DNA of 64,000 bases from Pseudomonas sp. LS1212. Lineage in GTDB: Bacteria > Pseudomonadota > Gammaproteobacteria > Pseudomonadales > Pseudomonadaceae. The stretch is taken from positions 2,185,001-2,249,000 of the forward strand of contig NZ_CP102951.1 in assembly GCF_024741815.1 (NCBI RefSeq). The letters are read 5' to 3'. Made by a program: the position numbers and the translations under genes. Positions 18,954 through 30,451 of the stretch are shown piece by piece. Below the pieces are notes generated by a model. It was not told where the DNA came from. It saw only the letters and a program-made list of their open reading frames with translations, and ran no database searches. The first letter of the stretch is position 1. Every line of letters begins with the position of its first letter.

Positions 18954-19229
18954 TCAGTCCCGGTAAAACACCTGGACCAGGTGGTAGCCGAACTTGCTCT
19001 TGATCGGGCCATGCACGGTGCGCAGGGGTTTCTTGAAGATCACCTGGTCAATGGCGCCGACCATCTGCCCGGGGCGGACTTCGCCCAGGTCGCCGCCGCG
19101 CTTGCCCGAAGGGCAGGTTGAGTATTTCTTGGCCAGCACATCGAAGGCTTCGCCCTTGGCGATGCGCTGCTTGAGTTGTTCGGCCTCTTCGGCGTTTTTC
19201 ACCAGGATATGGCGAGCTTGTGCTTTCAT
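18954..19229 (-). CDS. ppiC: Parvulin-type peptidyl-prolyl isomerase, small stand-alone (PpiC)
   Basis: 91 residues with a complete parvulin domain: ARHILVK, FDVLAKKYSTCPSGKRGGDLG, and FGYHLVQVF at the end. It has no signal peptide and is presumably cytoplasmic, like E. coli PpiC. The start is the ATG at 19229. It ends six bases from the convergent deaminase gene. A second paralog lies at 26144-26425. Confidence 0.9.
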   Translation of the reverse strand: MKAQARHILVKNAEEAEQLKQRIAKGEAFDVLAKKYSTCPSGKRGGDLGEVRPGQMVGAIDQVIFKKPLRTVHGPIKSKFGYHLVQVFYRD

Positions 19230-19293
19230 GTCGTGATGCCTTGCAGTGTACGGCGGTAAAAGCCGGCGATTATGCCGCAAGATCAGTGTTTGA

Positions 19294-21249
<1,956 letters not shown>

Positions 21250-21260
21250 GTCCGCTCCCT

Positions 21261-22031
21261 CTATTGGGCCAGCCAGCCGCCATCGATATTCCAGGCCGCG
21301 CCGCGGACCTGGCTACCGGCTTCGCTACAGAGAAACAATACCAGTTCGCCCAGGTGCGCGGGAGTGACAAAGGCCAGCGATGGCTGTTTTTCGGCCAGCA
21401 GATCGCGTTGTGCCTGCTGCGGGTCGACCCCTGTGGCGGCACGGTCGTCGATTTGCTTCTGTACCAGCGGTGTCAGCACCCAGCCCGGGCAGATGGCATT
21501 GCAGGTGACGTTGCTGGTGGCCGTTTCCAGGCCGACGACTTTGGTCAAACCGATCACCCCGTGCTTGGCTGCCACATAGGCCGCCTTGCCGACCGAGCCG
21601 ACCTGGCCATGTACCGAGGCGATGTTGACGATTCTGCCCCAGCCCCGCTGGCGCATGCCGGGCAGGGCAAGCCGGGTGCTGTGGAACACCGCCGAGAGGT
21701 TGATGGCGATGATCGAGTCCCAGCGCTCCACCGGAAATGTCTCGACCGCCTCCACATGCTGGATGCCGGCATTGTTGACCAGAATGTCGACGCCGCCGAA
21801 TTCGCGCTCGGCATAGGCGAACAGGTCGGCGATCTGCTGCACATCGCTGACATCGGCCGGATGGTGGCCGACCTTGCCGCCAAAGCGCGCGACCTCGGCG
21901 ATGGCGGCGCTGGCATCGCCGAAACCATTGAGAATCAGATCGGCGCCAGCCCTGGCCAGGCCCAGGGCGATGCCCAAGCCGATGCCGCTGGTGGAACCTG
22001 TGACCAACGCGGTTTTGCCTTTGAGGGTCAT
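21261..22031 (-). CDS. hbdH: 3-hydroxybutyrate dehydrogenase
   Basis: 256 residues of short-chain dehydrogenase. The Rossmann motif TGSTSGIGLGIA (about 11-22), NNAGIQHV, catalytic Ser in NIASVHGQVG, YVAAK, and the diagnostic Q-rich 'VLTPLVQKQIDDRA' helix match bacterial 3-HBDH. It oxidises (R)-3-hydroxybutyrate to acetoacetate with NAD+. The ATG at 22031 has AAGGAG eight bases upstream; a longer frame to 22103 lacks family support. It is the first gene of the hbd-acetoacetyl-CoA synthetase pair. Confidence 0.94.
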   Translation of the reverse strand: MTLKGKTALVTGSTSGIGLGIALGLARAGADLILNGFGDASAAIAEVARFGGKVGHHPADVSDVQQIADLFAYAEREFGGVDILVNNAGIQHVEAVETFPVERWDSIIAINLSAVFHSTRLALPGMRQRGWGRIVNIASVHGQVGSVGKAAYVAAKHGVIGLTKVVGLETATSNVTCNAICPGWVLTPLVQKQIDDRAATGVDPQQAQRDLLAEKQPSLAFVTPAHLGELVLFLCSEAGSQVRGAAWNIDGGWLAQ

Positions 22032-22121
22032 GCTGCGCTCCTTAAACGATGCCGGTGGCTGGTAATCCTTGAGGCTTTCGCTGTCGTTCATTGGCCGTTC
22101 CATGGGGGTGCAAAGTGCCGA

Positions 22122-23144
22122 TTATGCCCTTGGATCGAACGCGTCGCGTAATGCCTCGCCGATAAACACCAGCAGCGACAGGATCAGCGCCAGGGTGAAA
22201 AACGCGGTGAAACCCAGCCAGGGTGCTTGCAGGTTCTGCTTGCCCTGATTGATCAGTTCCCCCAGCGAGGCACTGCCGGCGGGCATGCCGAAGCCAAGGA
22301 AATCCAGCGCCGTCAGGGTCGAGATGGCGCCGGTGAGGATGAAGGGCACAAAGGTCAGGGTGGCGTTCATGGCGTTGGGCAGGATGTGCCGCAGTATCAC
22401 CAGGCGGTCGGGCAGCCCGAGTGCGCGGGCGGCCTGGACGTACTCCAGATTGCGCCCGCGAAGGAATTCGGCACGCACCACATCGACCAGCGCGAGCCAG
22501 GAAAACAGCGCCATGATCCCCAGCAGCCACCAGAAGTTCGGTTCGACGAAGCCCGACAGAATGATCAGCAGGTACAGCACCGGCAGCCCCGACCAGACTT
22601 CCAGCAAGCGCTGCCCGATCAGATCGACCCAGCCGCCGTGATAACCCTGCAGCGCTCCGGCAGCGATGCCGATCACCATGCTGATCAAGGTCAATGCCAG
22701 CGCGAACAGGATCGACACCCGCGCGCCGAAGATCACCCTGGCGAGCACATCGCGGCCCTGGTCATCGGTGCCCAGCCAGTTGACCGACGACGGCGGGCTG
22801 GGCGCTGGTTGCAGCAGGTCGTAGTTGGGGGTGTCGGCACTGAAGGGGATGGGCGGGAACAGCATCCAGCCGCCCTGGTCGGCAATCAGCTTGCGCACGT
22901 AATTGCTGCGGTAATCGGGCTGGAATGGCAGTTGCCCGCCGAATTCCTGTTCGGTGTAACGCTTGAGTGCCGGGAAGTAGAGGCTGCCCTGATAGCCGAG
23001 CAGCAAGGGTTTGTCATTGGCGATCAATTCGCCGCCAAGGCTCATGATGAACAGCAGGACGAACAGCCAGAGGGAATACCAGCCACGGCGGTTGCGCTTG
23101 AAGCGCTGCAGTTTTCGACGGCTCATGGGCGAGAGTGTCAGCAT
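22122..23144 (-). CDS. yejE: Oligopeptide/microcin C-type ABC permease YejE
   Basis: 340 residues. The long N-terminal membrane-anchored loop (about 20-140, with LLLGYQGSLYFPALKRYTE) and the core with six membrane segments are typical of YejE. The EAA loop reads EYVQAARALGLPDRLVILRHILPNA. It forms the YejBE channel that imports peptides, including microcin C in E. coli. Start ATG overlaps the YejB stop (TGATG). The expected next gene, the YejF ATPase, is missing: 3-hydroxybutyrate dehydrogenase follows instead. Confidence 0.93.
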   Translation of the reverse strand: MLTLSPMSRRKLQRFKRNRRGWYSLWLFVLLFIMSLGGELIANDKPLLLGYQGSLYFPALKRYTEQEFGGQLPFQPDYRSNYVRKLIADQGGWMLFPPIPFSADTPNYDLLQPAPSPPSSVNWLGTDDQGRDVLARVIFGARVSILFALALTLISMVIGIAAGALQGYHGGWVDLIGQRLLEVWSGLPVLYLLIILSGFVEPNFWWLLGIMALFSWLALVDVVRAEFLRGRNLEYVQAARALGLPDRLVILRHILPNAMNATLTFVPFILTGAISTLTALDFLGFGMPAGSASLGELINQGKQNLQAPWLGFTAFFTLALILSLLVFIGEALRDAFDPRA

Positions 23145-24202
23145 CAGCGGCCTCTTGCGTCGAAGTCGATGCGCGGGTCGACCAGGGTGTAGCACAGGTC
23201 GCCAATGAGCCTGATCAGCAAGCCGAACAGGGTGAAGATGAACAACGAGCCGAACACCACCGGATAGTCACGGGCAACCGCCGCTTCATAGCTCATGCGG
23301 CCCAGGCCATCGAGGGAGAAAATCACCTCGATCAGCAGCGAGCCGGCGAAGAACACGCTGATCAGCGCCTGGGGAATCCCGGCCACCACCAGCAGCATGG
23401 CATTGCGAAACACATGGCCGTACAGCACGCGGCGCTCGCCCAGGCCCTTGGCCCTGGCGGTGACCACGTACTGGCGGGTGATTTCATTGAGAAAGGCATT
23501 CTTGGTCAGGATGGTCAGGGTGGCGAAACCGCCGATCACCAGCGAAGTGACCGGTAGCACCAGGTGCCAGAAATAGTCGGCGACCTTGCCCAGCAACGAA
23601 AGCTGCTGGAAGTTCTCCGAGACCAGCCCGCGTACCGGGAACCAGTTCAAGGAGGTGCCGCCGGCAAACAGCACGATCAGCAACAGGGCGAACAGAAAGG
23701 CCGGCATGGCATAGCCAATGATGATCGCGGTACTGCTCCAGATATCGAACAGGCTGCCGTGGCGGATGGCCTTGCGAATGCCCAGCGGGATCGACACCAG
23801 GTAGGTGATCAGCGTCGCCCAGAGCCCCAGTGAAAGCGTGACCGGCAACTTGTCCAGAATCAGGTCGGTCACCTTGGCACCGCGAAAGAAGCTGTTGCCG
23901 AAATCGAGCAGGGCGTATTGCTTGAGCATCAACCATAGCCGCTCGGGCGCCGACTTGTCGAAGCCATACTGCTGTTCGATCTCCTTGATCAGCTTCGGAT
24001 CGAGGCCACGGCTGGCCCGGGAACTGCCGTGCAGTGTTTCGCCACCACCGGCGATACCGGCACCGCCGATGCCTTGCAGGCGAGCGATGGCCTGTTCCAC
24101 CGGCCCGCCCGGCGCGGCCTGGACGATGACGAAATTGACCAGCAGGATGACCAGCAGGGTAGGGATGATCAGCAGCAGCCGCCGCAGGATATAGCCGGTC
24201 AT
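23144..24202 (-). CDS. yejB: Oligopeptide/microcin C-type ABC permease YejB
   Basis: 352 residues with a DppB-like permease fold: TM1 [20 protein letters not shown], a periplasmic loop, then five more segments. EAA loop: [30 protein letters not shown] at 24202 overlaps the yejA stop (ATGA) and the stop overlaps yejE, so yejABE are one coupled operon. Works with YejE and the binding protein YejA in peptide uptake. Confidence 0.93.
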   Translation of the reverse strand: MTGYILRRLLLIIPTLLVILLVNFVIVQAAPGGPVEQAIARLQGIGGAGIAGGGETLHGSSRASRGLDPKLIKEIEQQYGFDKSAPERLWLMLKQYALLDFGNSFFRGAKVTDLILDKLPVTLSLGLWATLITYLVSIPLGIRKAIRHGSLFDIWSSTAIIIGYAMPAFLFALLLIVLFAGGTSLNWFPVRGLVSENFQQLSLLGKVADYFWHLVLPVTSLVIGGFATLTILTKNAFLNEITRQYVVTARAKGLGERRVLYGHVFRNAMLLVVAGIPQALISVFFAGSLLIEVIFSLDGLGRMSYEAAVARDYPVVFGSLFIFTLFGLLIRLIGDLCYTLVDPRIDFDARGR

Positions 24203-26064
24203 TGCTGCCCCTCGGTGCTTTTCTCGCGTGCCTCGAGTACCGCCATCTGTTCGTTGGTCAGTGCGGTCGGGCTGACTTCCCACCAGGATTCGATGGCTTC
24301 GTCGTTACTGGCCTGCACGCGCGGTATGCCAAAGCGGTTCCACCAGACAGTCGAAGTGCCCGGCGGATAGTAATTTGGAATCCAGTAATAATTCCATTGC
24401 AGTACCCGGTCCAGCACATGGGCATGGTTGACCATGTCGGCCCGGGTCTGGGCCTTGACCAGGCCAGTGATCAGGCGGTCGACGGCCGGGTCCTGCAGGG
24501 CCATGTAGTTGTTGGAGCCCGGGTCTGTGGCGCCCTGGGAGGCAAAATAGTTGTACAGCTCCATGCCGGGGGAGGGCGAGACCGGGTAGCCGGTGACGAT
24601 CATGTCGTAGTCACGGGCCATCAGGCGGTTGATGTACTGCGAGGCATCGATGCGGCGGATCTGCAGGTCGATGCCGATCTGCGCCAGGTTGCGCTTCCAG
24701 GGCAGCAACAGGCGCTCGAAGCCGGCCTGGCCGTTGAGGAAGGTGAAGCTCAGGGGCTCGCCCTTGGCATTGACCAGTTGATCACCCCGGGGGTGCCAGC
24801 CAGCGGTGTCGAGCAGCGCCAGGGCTTGCAGTTGCTTGTCGCGGATAAAACCGCTGCCATCGGTTTTTGGCGCCTCGAAGACCTGGCTGAACACTTCGTC
24901 GGGGACCTGTCCGCGCAGCGGCTCGAGAATCTTCAGCTCTGCCGCGTCGGGCAGTTGTCGGGCGGCCAGCGGGCTGTTGGAGAAGTAGCTCTGTTGGCGG
25001 ATGTAGACATTGCGCATCATCTGCCGGTTGCTCCACTCGAAATCCCAGAGCAGGCTCAGTGCCTGGCGCACCCGGCGATCCTGGAACACTGGCCGTTGCA
25101 GGTTGAAGACGAAGCCCTGGGCACTTTGCAGCGCCTCGCGGGCCAGGTGCGCCTTCTGCAGGCGGCCATCGTTCAGTGCCGGGCCGTCGTAGCCGATCGA
25201 GTAGCCGGTGGCGGAGAATTCCCGGTTGTAGTCAAAGGCGCCACCGCGCAACACCTGCCGGGCAACATCGGTATCGCCAAAAAACTCGATGCTGAACCGA
25301 TCGAAATTGTAGCGGCCGCGGTTGACCGGCAGGTCCTCGCCCCACCAGTGCGGGTTGCGCTCGAAGGTGATGCTGCGGCCATTGTCGACCTTGCCGACCC
25401 GGTACGGGCCGCTGCCCAGTGGAGGCTCGAAGCCACCGCCGTTGGCGAAGTCGCGGGTTTTCCACCAGTGCTCGGGCAGCACCGGCAAGGATGCCAGGTC
25501 CAGCGGCAGGGTGCGGTTTTCACTGCTTTTTAAATCGAAGCGAATCTGCCGCTCGGACTCCACCTGCACGGCTTTTACATCGGCGAACTGCGTGCGGTAC
25601 TTCAGGCTGCCCTGGCTCATCAACAGGTCATAGGTGTAGCGCACATCGTTGGCGGTTATCGGCGTGCCATCGGCAAAGCGCGCGCGCGGGTCGAGGTAGA
25701 AGCGCAACCACAAGCCATCGTCGGCACGCTCCATCTTCTGCGCCACCAGGCCATAGACGGTGTAGGGCTCATCTTGCGAGCGCACCGCCAGTGGCGAATA
25801 AACCCAGCCATCGAGTTGGGAGATGCCGATGCCCTTGTCGATGTAGGGCAGGATGTGATCGAACTGTCCGATCTCCAGCGCCGAGCGGCGCAGAGTGCCA
25901 CCTTTGGGAGCCTGCGGGTTGGCATAGGCGAAATGGCTGAAGCCGGCGGGATACCTGGGGGCTTCGCCGTAGACGGTCAGGGCATGCTGAGGCGATGCGG
26001 TTACCGACTCAATGATCAGTACAAGCAGCAGGGGCAAGAGCGTGGTCAAGGACGGCAAGCGCAT
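24199..26064 (-). CDS. yejA: Periplasmic peptide-binding protein YejA
   Basis: About 621 residues, SBP_bac_5 family. A signal peptide (cleavage near VTASP) precedes [30 protein letters not shown], the typical YejA opening. Family segments [18 protein letters not shown] and the [13 protein letters not shown] stretch are intact. ATG at 26064 with AAGGGTG just upstream is preferred to the frame opening at 26097. Captures extracellular or periplasmic peptides for the YejBE channel. First gene of the operon. Confidence 0.92.
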   Translation of the reverse strand: MRLPSLTTLLPLLLVLIIESVTASPQHALTVYGEAPRYPAGFSHFAYANPQAPKGGTLRRSALEIGQFDHILPYIDKGIGISQLDGWVYSPLAVRSQDEPYTVYGLVAQKMERADDGLWLRFYLDPRARFADGTPITANDVRYTYDLLMSQGSLKYRTQFADVKAVQVESERQIRFDLKSSENRTLPLDLASLPVLPEHWWKTRDFANGGGFEPPLGSGPYRVGKVDNGRSITFERNPHWWGEDLPVNRGRYNFDRFSIEFFGDTDVARQVLRGGAFDYNREFSATGYSIGYDGPALNDGRLQKAHLAREALQSAQGFVFNLQRPVFQDRRVRQALSLLWDFEWSNRQMMRNVYIRQQSYFSNSPLAARQLPDAAELKILEPLRGQVPDEVFSQVFEAPKTDGSGFIRDKQLQALALLDTAGWHPRGDQLVNAKGEPLSFTFLNGQAGFERLLLPWKRNLAQIGIDLQIRRIDASQYINRLMARDYDMIVTGYPVSPSPGMELYNYFASQGATDPGSNNYMALQDPAVDRLITGLVKAQTRADMVNHAHVLDRVLQWNYYWIPNYYPPGTSTVWWNRFGIPRVQASNDEAIESWWEVSPTALTNEQMAVLEAREKSTEGQQ

Positions 26065-26143
26065 GTTCACCCTTGTCGCGTTCGGGGAGGGGTTCAAGCA
26101 GTGAAAGCGGCCGCAGCCGCTCTCACTTTATAGCGCAGGTCGA

Positions 26144-26425
26144 TCAGTCCTGGCGGCTGGTGACTTCCAGCAGGTGATAGCCGAACTGGGTCTTCACCGG
26201 GCCTTGCACGACATTCAGCGGCGCGCTGAATACCACGGTGTCGAATTCCTTGACCATCTGACCCGGGCCGAACGAGCCCAGGTCGCCGCCCTGGCGGCTG
26301 GACGGGCAGGTGGAGTTCGCTTTGGCGACTTCGGCGAAGTCGGCGCCGCCTTCGATTTGAGCTTTCAGTTCGTTGCACTTGGCTTCGCTGGCAACCAGGA
26401 TGTGACGGGCAGTGGCTTTGGCCAT
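26144..26425 (-). CDS. ppiC: Parvulin-type peptidyl-prolyl isomerase, second stand-alone copy
   Basis: 93 residues: ATARHILVASEAKCNELK, EVAKANSTCPSSRQGGDLG, FGPGQMVKEFD and FGYHLLEVTSRQD. It is closer to E. coli PpiC in the GGDLGxFxxGQMV region than the paralog at 18954. No signal peptide; cytoplasmic. Start at 26425 with AAAGGAGTACCACC upstream. Same strand as yejABE, 80 bases upstream of yejA. Confidence 0.92.
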   Translation of the reverse strand: MAKATARHILVASEAKCNELKAQIEGGADFAEVAKANSTCPSSRQGGDLGSFGPGQMVKEFDTVVFSAPLNVVQGPVKTQFGYHLLEVTSRQD

Positions 26426-26533
26426 GGTGGTACTCCTTTGACAGTAAAGTGCTGAGCCTACCGGAATCAGTGGGTGATTTCCCGCTAAAAGTTCCTGGGC
26501 ACAGCTTCCCGGCCTGGCTTTATAGGGGCCTTG

Positions 26534-26659
26534 CCGTTCGTCGCTACCTATCATTTCTGACAGTTGTGGGCCTTCTGATTTCAGCCTCCAATCGCCCGGG
26601 AGCCATTCACTTCTTTTTGAACTGAAGCCCGAGCTCACCATATGGACTGGAGACCGCTC
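26534..26659 (+). promoter_or_regulatory. Leader upstream of Ig-repeat gene 1 (duplicated at 30325-30451)
   Basis: A 36-37-base block beginning CCGTTCGTCGCTACCTATCA (26534-26570) is repeated with one mismatch at 30325-30361. TTCTTTTTGAACTGA and the stretch around the start codon (TGGAGACCGCTCATGAC against TGGAGGCCGCTCATGAC) are conserved as well, while the bases in between differ. Conservation of separate blocks suggests a shared promoter or operator plus ribosome site. No clear -35/-10 is visible. Confidence 0.55.
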
Positions 26660-29600
26660 ATGACCGTTGAACAACCGCTCCCCGATGAGGCAGGCGAGGA
26701 ACTGACACTTGCCGATCAACTCGCCGCTTACAATCAACCGTTTGCCCACCCGCCAGAGAGTTCGGCGTCTGGGGTGTTCGGCGCGGTGAACGCCGAGTCC
26801 GAGATGTATGCCGCACCAGGGCCATTGGCCTTGCTGCCCATCTTCATTCCCGGGCTGATCAGGCCTTTGCCTGGAGCCGTCGGTGCCGATGGTGGCGTCA
26901 ACTTTCACATGCTGCACTCCAGCACCTCGGGCCTGCTGATTATCGTCCAGGCCTACACCAATATGCGCGAAGGCGACTGGATCGAAGTGTTCTTCGGCAA
27001 TCCCGATGTGCCGGTCGCCTCGGATGGGGTCCGCGCCGAGCATCTCAATCAGAACTTCCCGATGTTCATCGCCGCCGTACGCATCCCTACCGGCCTCAAC
27101 ACCCTGTTTTGCCGGGTGACCCGTGCCGGCGGGGGTAATCCGGAGGAATCGACGCCCTTGTCGGTACTGGTCAAGCTGGCCTTTCCCGCCGGCACCGACC
27201 CGAAGCCGGACGAACCCGGCCATCAATTGCTGGTGCCCGCGAAATTGCCGCAGGCCGTGGTCGATGGCGGCGTCACCGAGCAGTGGTTGACAGACAATGG
27301 TGGCGTGGAGGTCACCATCGACCCCTACCCGAACATGGCGGAGCACGACACGATCCACCTCAGTTGGGGCGGTGAGTTCGTCGACCATGCCGTGACAGCG
27401 GCAGATGTCGGCCAGCCCATTGTGATCCCTGTGCCTGCCGAGCTGATTCTCGCCGCCGGCGACAGCGATGCACAGGTGGTGGTGTATCAGGTCATTGACG
27501 TGGTGCAGAACGTCTCCAGTGACTGGTCACCGCGCACCTTCGTGTATGTCGAGGCGGGTGGCTCGCGACTGGAAGCACCGATCGTGGCCGATGCCGATGA
27601 AAATGACGTCATTGATCTGGACCTGTTGGGGCAGGCTGACGTTACCATTCAGGTGGTGGCATCGCGGCCCAACTTCGCCAAGGACGACAAGGTGGCGCTG
27701 ACCTGGACCGGGACGACCGCGCAGGGCCAGACAGTGGTGCATACCGACGAGCTCCCGGTTTTGGTGGTCGGTCGTATCCTGACTTTCACGATCCCCAACG
27801 CCACGGTCCGGGAAATCGCTCGGGGCCGGGCGGTGGTGTCCTATGTCCTGACCAGGGCGGTGGGCGGGGCGCAATTGCCCTCCAAGCGGGCCAGCGTCAG
27901 TGTGGTCGGCACGGCAGTAAGCCTGCCGGCACCGACGGTGACCGAAGCGGTGGGTGGCACGCTGGATCCGACCCTTGCGCAAGCCCGCGTGACGGTGCCA
28001 TACCTGGGGACGAAGCCAGGCGATGTCGTGAAGATCACCTGGCTGGGCCGCAAAGCCGATGGTGGCGCTTATCTGCATGAAACTCAGCGCCCCATCAGCG
28101 GCTCGCAGGCCAGTAGGCCGCTGTCCTTTACCGTGCCCGGTACGCATATTGCGATACTCGATGGTGGCTCGGTGGAGGTGTCTTATCAGGTGCTCGTCGA
28201 TTCGCTGCCCGCGCCGCTGGAGTCCGAACGCTTGACCCTGCGGGTGGGCGAGGCGCAGGCCGAACTGCCCGCGCCGAATGTCCCGGATGCCGTGGACGGT
28301 GTGCTGGACCCTGACAAGGTGCCCGATGGCACCGAGGTGTTGATTGCGGTTTACAGCAACATGGCGGCTGGCGACACGGTTTACCTGGAGTGGCGCGGCA
28401 GTACGGGGCAAGGCCATCTCAGCGACAGTGTGCCCATCAGCGGCTCAGCGGTGGGCAAACCGGTGAGTTTCTGGGTAGACGCCGACTATATCGAAGCCAA
28501 CCGCAACGGCGAGGTCGAAATCTGGTATCGGGTCGAGCACAGCGGTGTCCCGACCCGGACCTCGGCTCGCCTGGTAGTGCGCATCGGCGTCGCCGTGGAA
28601 GAGCCCCTGGCCGCTCCAGTGGTGCTGGAGGCGGTAGAAGGTGTGTTGAATCCGGTGGATGTGACAGCAGGTGCCACCGTGAGGATCGCCGTTTATGACC
28701 GAATGAAAGAGAACGATGAAGTGTACCTGCGCTGGGAAGGCGACAAGGCCGGCGGTGTTTACTATGAGAGCAAGCCCATCAGCCGTGATGCCGTCGGGCA
28801 ACCGGTTACCTTCACCGTGCCTTATGCGTATGTGAAGGCCAACCAGGACGGCAACCTCGGCGTTTCCTATCAAGTTCGCCGCGTCGACGGCGGCACGCAG
28901 GAATCGGTGGTGCTGCCGCTGCGGGTGAGCAAAGTGCAACTGCCCGCCCCGACGGCCGTAGAGGCCATCGGAGATACATTGGACCCGATCAATGTGCCGG
29001 CCGACGGCGCCACGGTAAGCGTTCTCTATGACGACATGACGATAGGCGACACCATCCTGCTGAACTGGCAGGGAGCAACCGTGTTCACACCGCTCCCCAA
29101 AAACGTGGAGGCGGTGGGGATACCTGTTGTTTTCAAGGTGCCTTATGAGCATGTAGCGGCCAGTCAGAACGGTAGTGTCCGTATTTCCTACCGGCTGTAC
29201 CGGCTCGCGGGCAGCAGCCTGGAGTCTGAGGTATTGACCGTGCGCGTGGCCAGGGAGCCGCTGATTTTGACGGCTCCGATAGCCATCGAGGCTGTCGGCA
29301 ACACATGGGACCCGGGCGATGTACCCGAGATCGGCGCCACGGTACAAGTCACCTATGAACCGATGGTGCAAGGCGATAGCGTGGTCGTTCATGTGAGCGG
29401 GGCCCCCGGCTACACCTCCCCTCCCCAAATCGTCCAGGCGGCCGGGGTGATGAACTTCCGGGTTCCCAAGGCGATCCTTGCCGGCAATGCCGGGAGGGGC
29501 GTGAGCGTGACCTATACCGTGACTCACGTTGCCAGCAGCCCGGTGAGCTCACCGGCACTCATGCTCACGGTAGTGGCGGCACTGACCATCAGCCCCAATC

Positions 29601-30139
29601 CGATGAACCTCAATGGCATCTCCGTCAAAGGAACGGGCTGGGCAACCACCGGCGTTGACTCCGAGGGCAATACGCAGACGCGCCTGGCCAGCGGCGGCAA
29701 GCCGCCGTACACCTATGCCTCCAGCAACCCTGCGGTCGCCTCGGTGACCGCGGCCGGGAAGGTGACTGGCAATGGCAACGGCTCGGTCAGCATTACCGCC
29801 ACGGACCAGCGGGGCCGGACGGTCTCTTATTCAGTGAGCGTCAGCAATGTGTACCGTCTGGTGGTGCATAACGGAAACCTCAATGCCACACAAGCCATCG
29901 CTTGGAAGAACTCGCTGGCCAATGCCGTTCCTTGCTATTCCAGCGCGGTGGCCGATATGCACAGGGTGTATCGCATACCGTTTCCGATAAACAGGCACTA
30001 TTGGCTTTGTGAGCTGGGGGCTTGCGCAGGCTTGCCTGGCACTCCCTATGCGTTCTATCACTACACTCACCGTGCAATCTACTGCGCGCACGCAACAAAC
30101 ACCACTATCGTAGGGGCCTGGTGTCTGCAACGCCTGTAA
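26660..30139 (+). CDS. Giant Ig-like-repeat protein with BIG2 domain and Cys-rich C-terminal tip
   Basis: 1159 residues from ATG 26660, which has GGAGA eight bases upstream (an ATG at 26642 is in frame but has no such site). There is no signal peptide. After about 60 residues come eight Ig-like units of about 100 residues, with the consensus LPAPxVxEAVxGxLxPxxV - GATVxIxVYxxMxxGDxVxLxWxG - AVGxPVxFxVPxxYVxANxxGxVxVxYxV. A BIG2-type domain follows (NPAVASVTAAGKVTGNGNG near residue 1026-1044), then a tip of about 95 residues with five Cys, reminiscent of an intimin-type lectin domain (inference). Probably an adhesin or surface-released stalk. Paralogous to the next gene at DNA and protein level. 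Export route unknown. Confidence 0.85.
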   Translation: MTVEQPLPDEAGEELTLADQLAAYNQPFAHPPESSASGVFGAVNAESEMYAAPGPLALLPIFIPGLIRPLPGAVGADGGVNFHMLHSSTSGLLIIVQAYTNMREGDWIEVFFGNPDVPVASDGVRAEHLNQNFPMFIAAVRIPTGLNTLFCRVTRAGGGNPEESTPLSVLVKLAFPAGTDPKPDEPGHQLLVPAKLPQAVVDGGVTEQWLTDNGGVEVTIDPYPNMAEHDTIHLSWGGEFVDHAVTAADVGQPIVIPVPAELILAAGDSDAQVVVYQVIDVVQNVSSDWSPRTFVYVEAGGSRLEAPIVADADENDVIDLDLLGQADVTIQVVASRPNFAKDDKVALTWTGTTAQGQTVVHTDELPVLVVGRILTFTIPNATVREIARGRAVVSYVLTRAVGGAQLPSKRASVSVVGTAVSLPAPTVTEAVGGTLDPTLAQARVTVPYLGTKPGDVVKITWLGRKADGGAYLHETQRPISGSQASRPLSFTVPGTHIAILDGGSVEVSYQVLVDSLPAPLESERLTLRVGEAQAELPAPNVPDAVDGVLDPDKVPDGTEVLIAVYSNMAAGDTVYLEWRGSTGQGHLSDSVPISGSAVGKPVSFWVDADYIEANRNGEVEIWYRVEHSGVPTRTSARLVVRIGVAVEEPLAAPVVLEAVEGVLNPVDVTAGATVRIAVYDRMKENDEVYLRWEGDKAGGVYYESKPISRDAVGQPVTFTVPYAYVKANQDGNLGVSYQVRRVDGGTQESVVLPLRVSKVQLPAPTAVEAIGDTLDPINVPADGATVSVLYDDMTIGDTILLNWQGATVFTPLPKNVEAVGIPVVFKVPYEHVAASQNGSVRISYRLYRLAGSSLESEVLTVRVAREPLILTAPIAIEAVGNTWDPGDVPEIGATVQVTYEPMVQGDSVVVHVSGAPGYTSPPQIVQAAGVMNFRVPKAILAGNAGRGVSVTYTVTHVASSPVSSPALMLTVVAALTISPNPMNLNGISVKGTGWATTGVDSEGNTQTRLASGGKPPYTYASSNPAVASVTAAGKVTGNGNGSVSITATDQRGRTVSYSVSVSNVYRLVVHNGNLNATQAIAWKNSLANAVPCYSSAVADMHRVYRIPFPINRHYWLCELGACAGLPGTPYAFYHYTHRAIYCAHATNTTIVGAWCLQRL

Positions 30140-30192
30140 TCCTGATGTTTTTCGGTCGCGACGCGGCCCTTGTCGTCGCCAGGCGGCGATAA

Positions 30193-30214
30193 GGGTCGCA
30201 AAACCTTGCGACCC
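30193..30214 (+). repeat. Hairpin after Ig-repeat gene 1
   Basis: Perfect nine-base stem GGGTCGCAA/TTGCGACCC with loop AACC. A second imperfect stem (CCCTTGTCGTCGCC with GGCGGCGATAAGGG) lies just upstream. No T-run follows, so it may stabilise the transcript end rather than terminate it. Confidence 0.5.
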
Positions 30215-30324
30215 CCCATCCCGCGCGGCACGTCCGCTCAGATCAAGTCGGTGGCGGCCCTGGTGTGATCCACGGACAAAACCTGGCCTTGCCTTCCCCT
30301 TCAAGCGATTGCAAGCAGGCATAA

Positions 30325-30451
30325 CCGTTCGTCGCTACCTATCATTTCTGATAGTTGTGGGGCGTCCGCTGATCAGTTTCCAATTGGCAGGAAGCCAATC
30401 GGTTCTTTTTGAACTGACACCTGGGCTTATCACATGGATTGGAGGCCGCTC
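30325..30451 (+). promoter_or_regulatory. Leader upstream of Ig-repeat gene 2 (copy of 26534-26659)
   Basis: Second copy of the leader described at 26534, with the same block order and a TGGAGG ribosome site before the ATG at 30452. Its presence argues that each giant gene is separately transcribed from a common regulatory signal. Confidence 0.55.

Noticed and set aside
30158..30192. Imperfect hairpin CCCTTGTCGTCGCC/GGCGGCGATAAGGG as a terminator
   Set aside because: No T-run and two mismatches in the stem; noted with the adjacent hairpin only.
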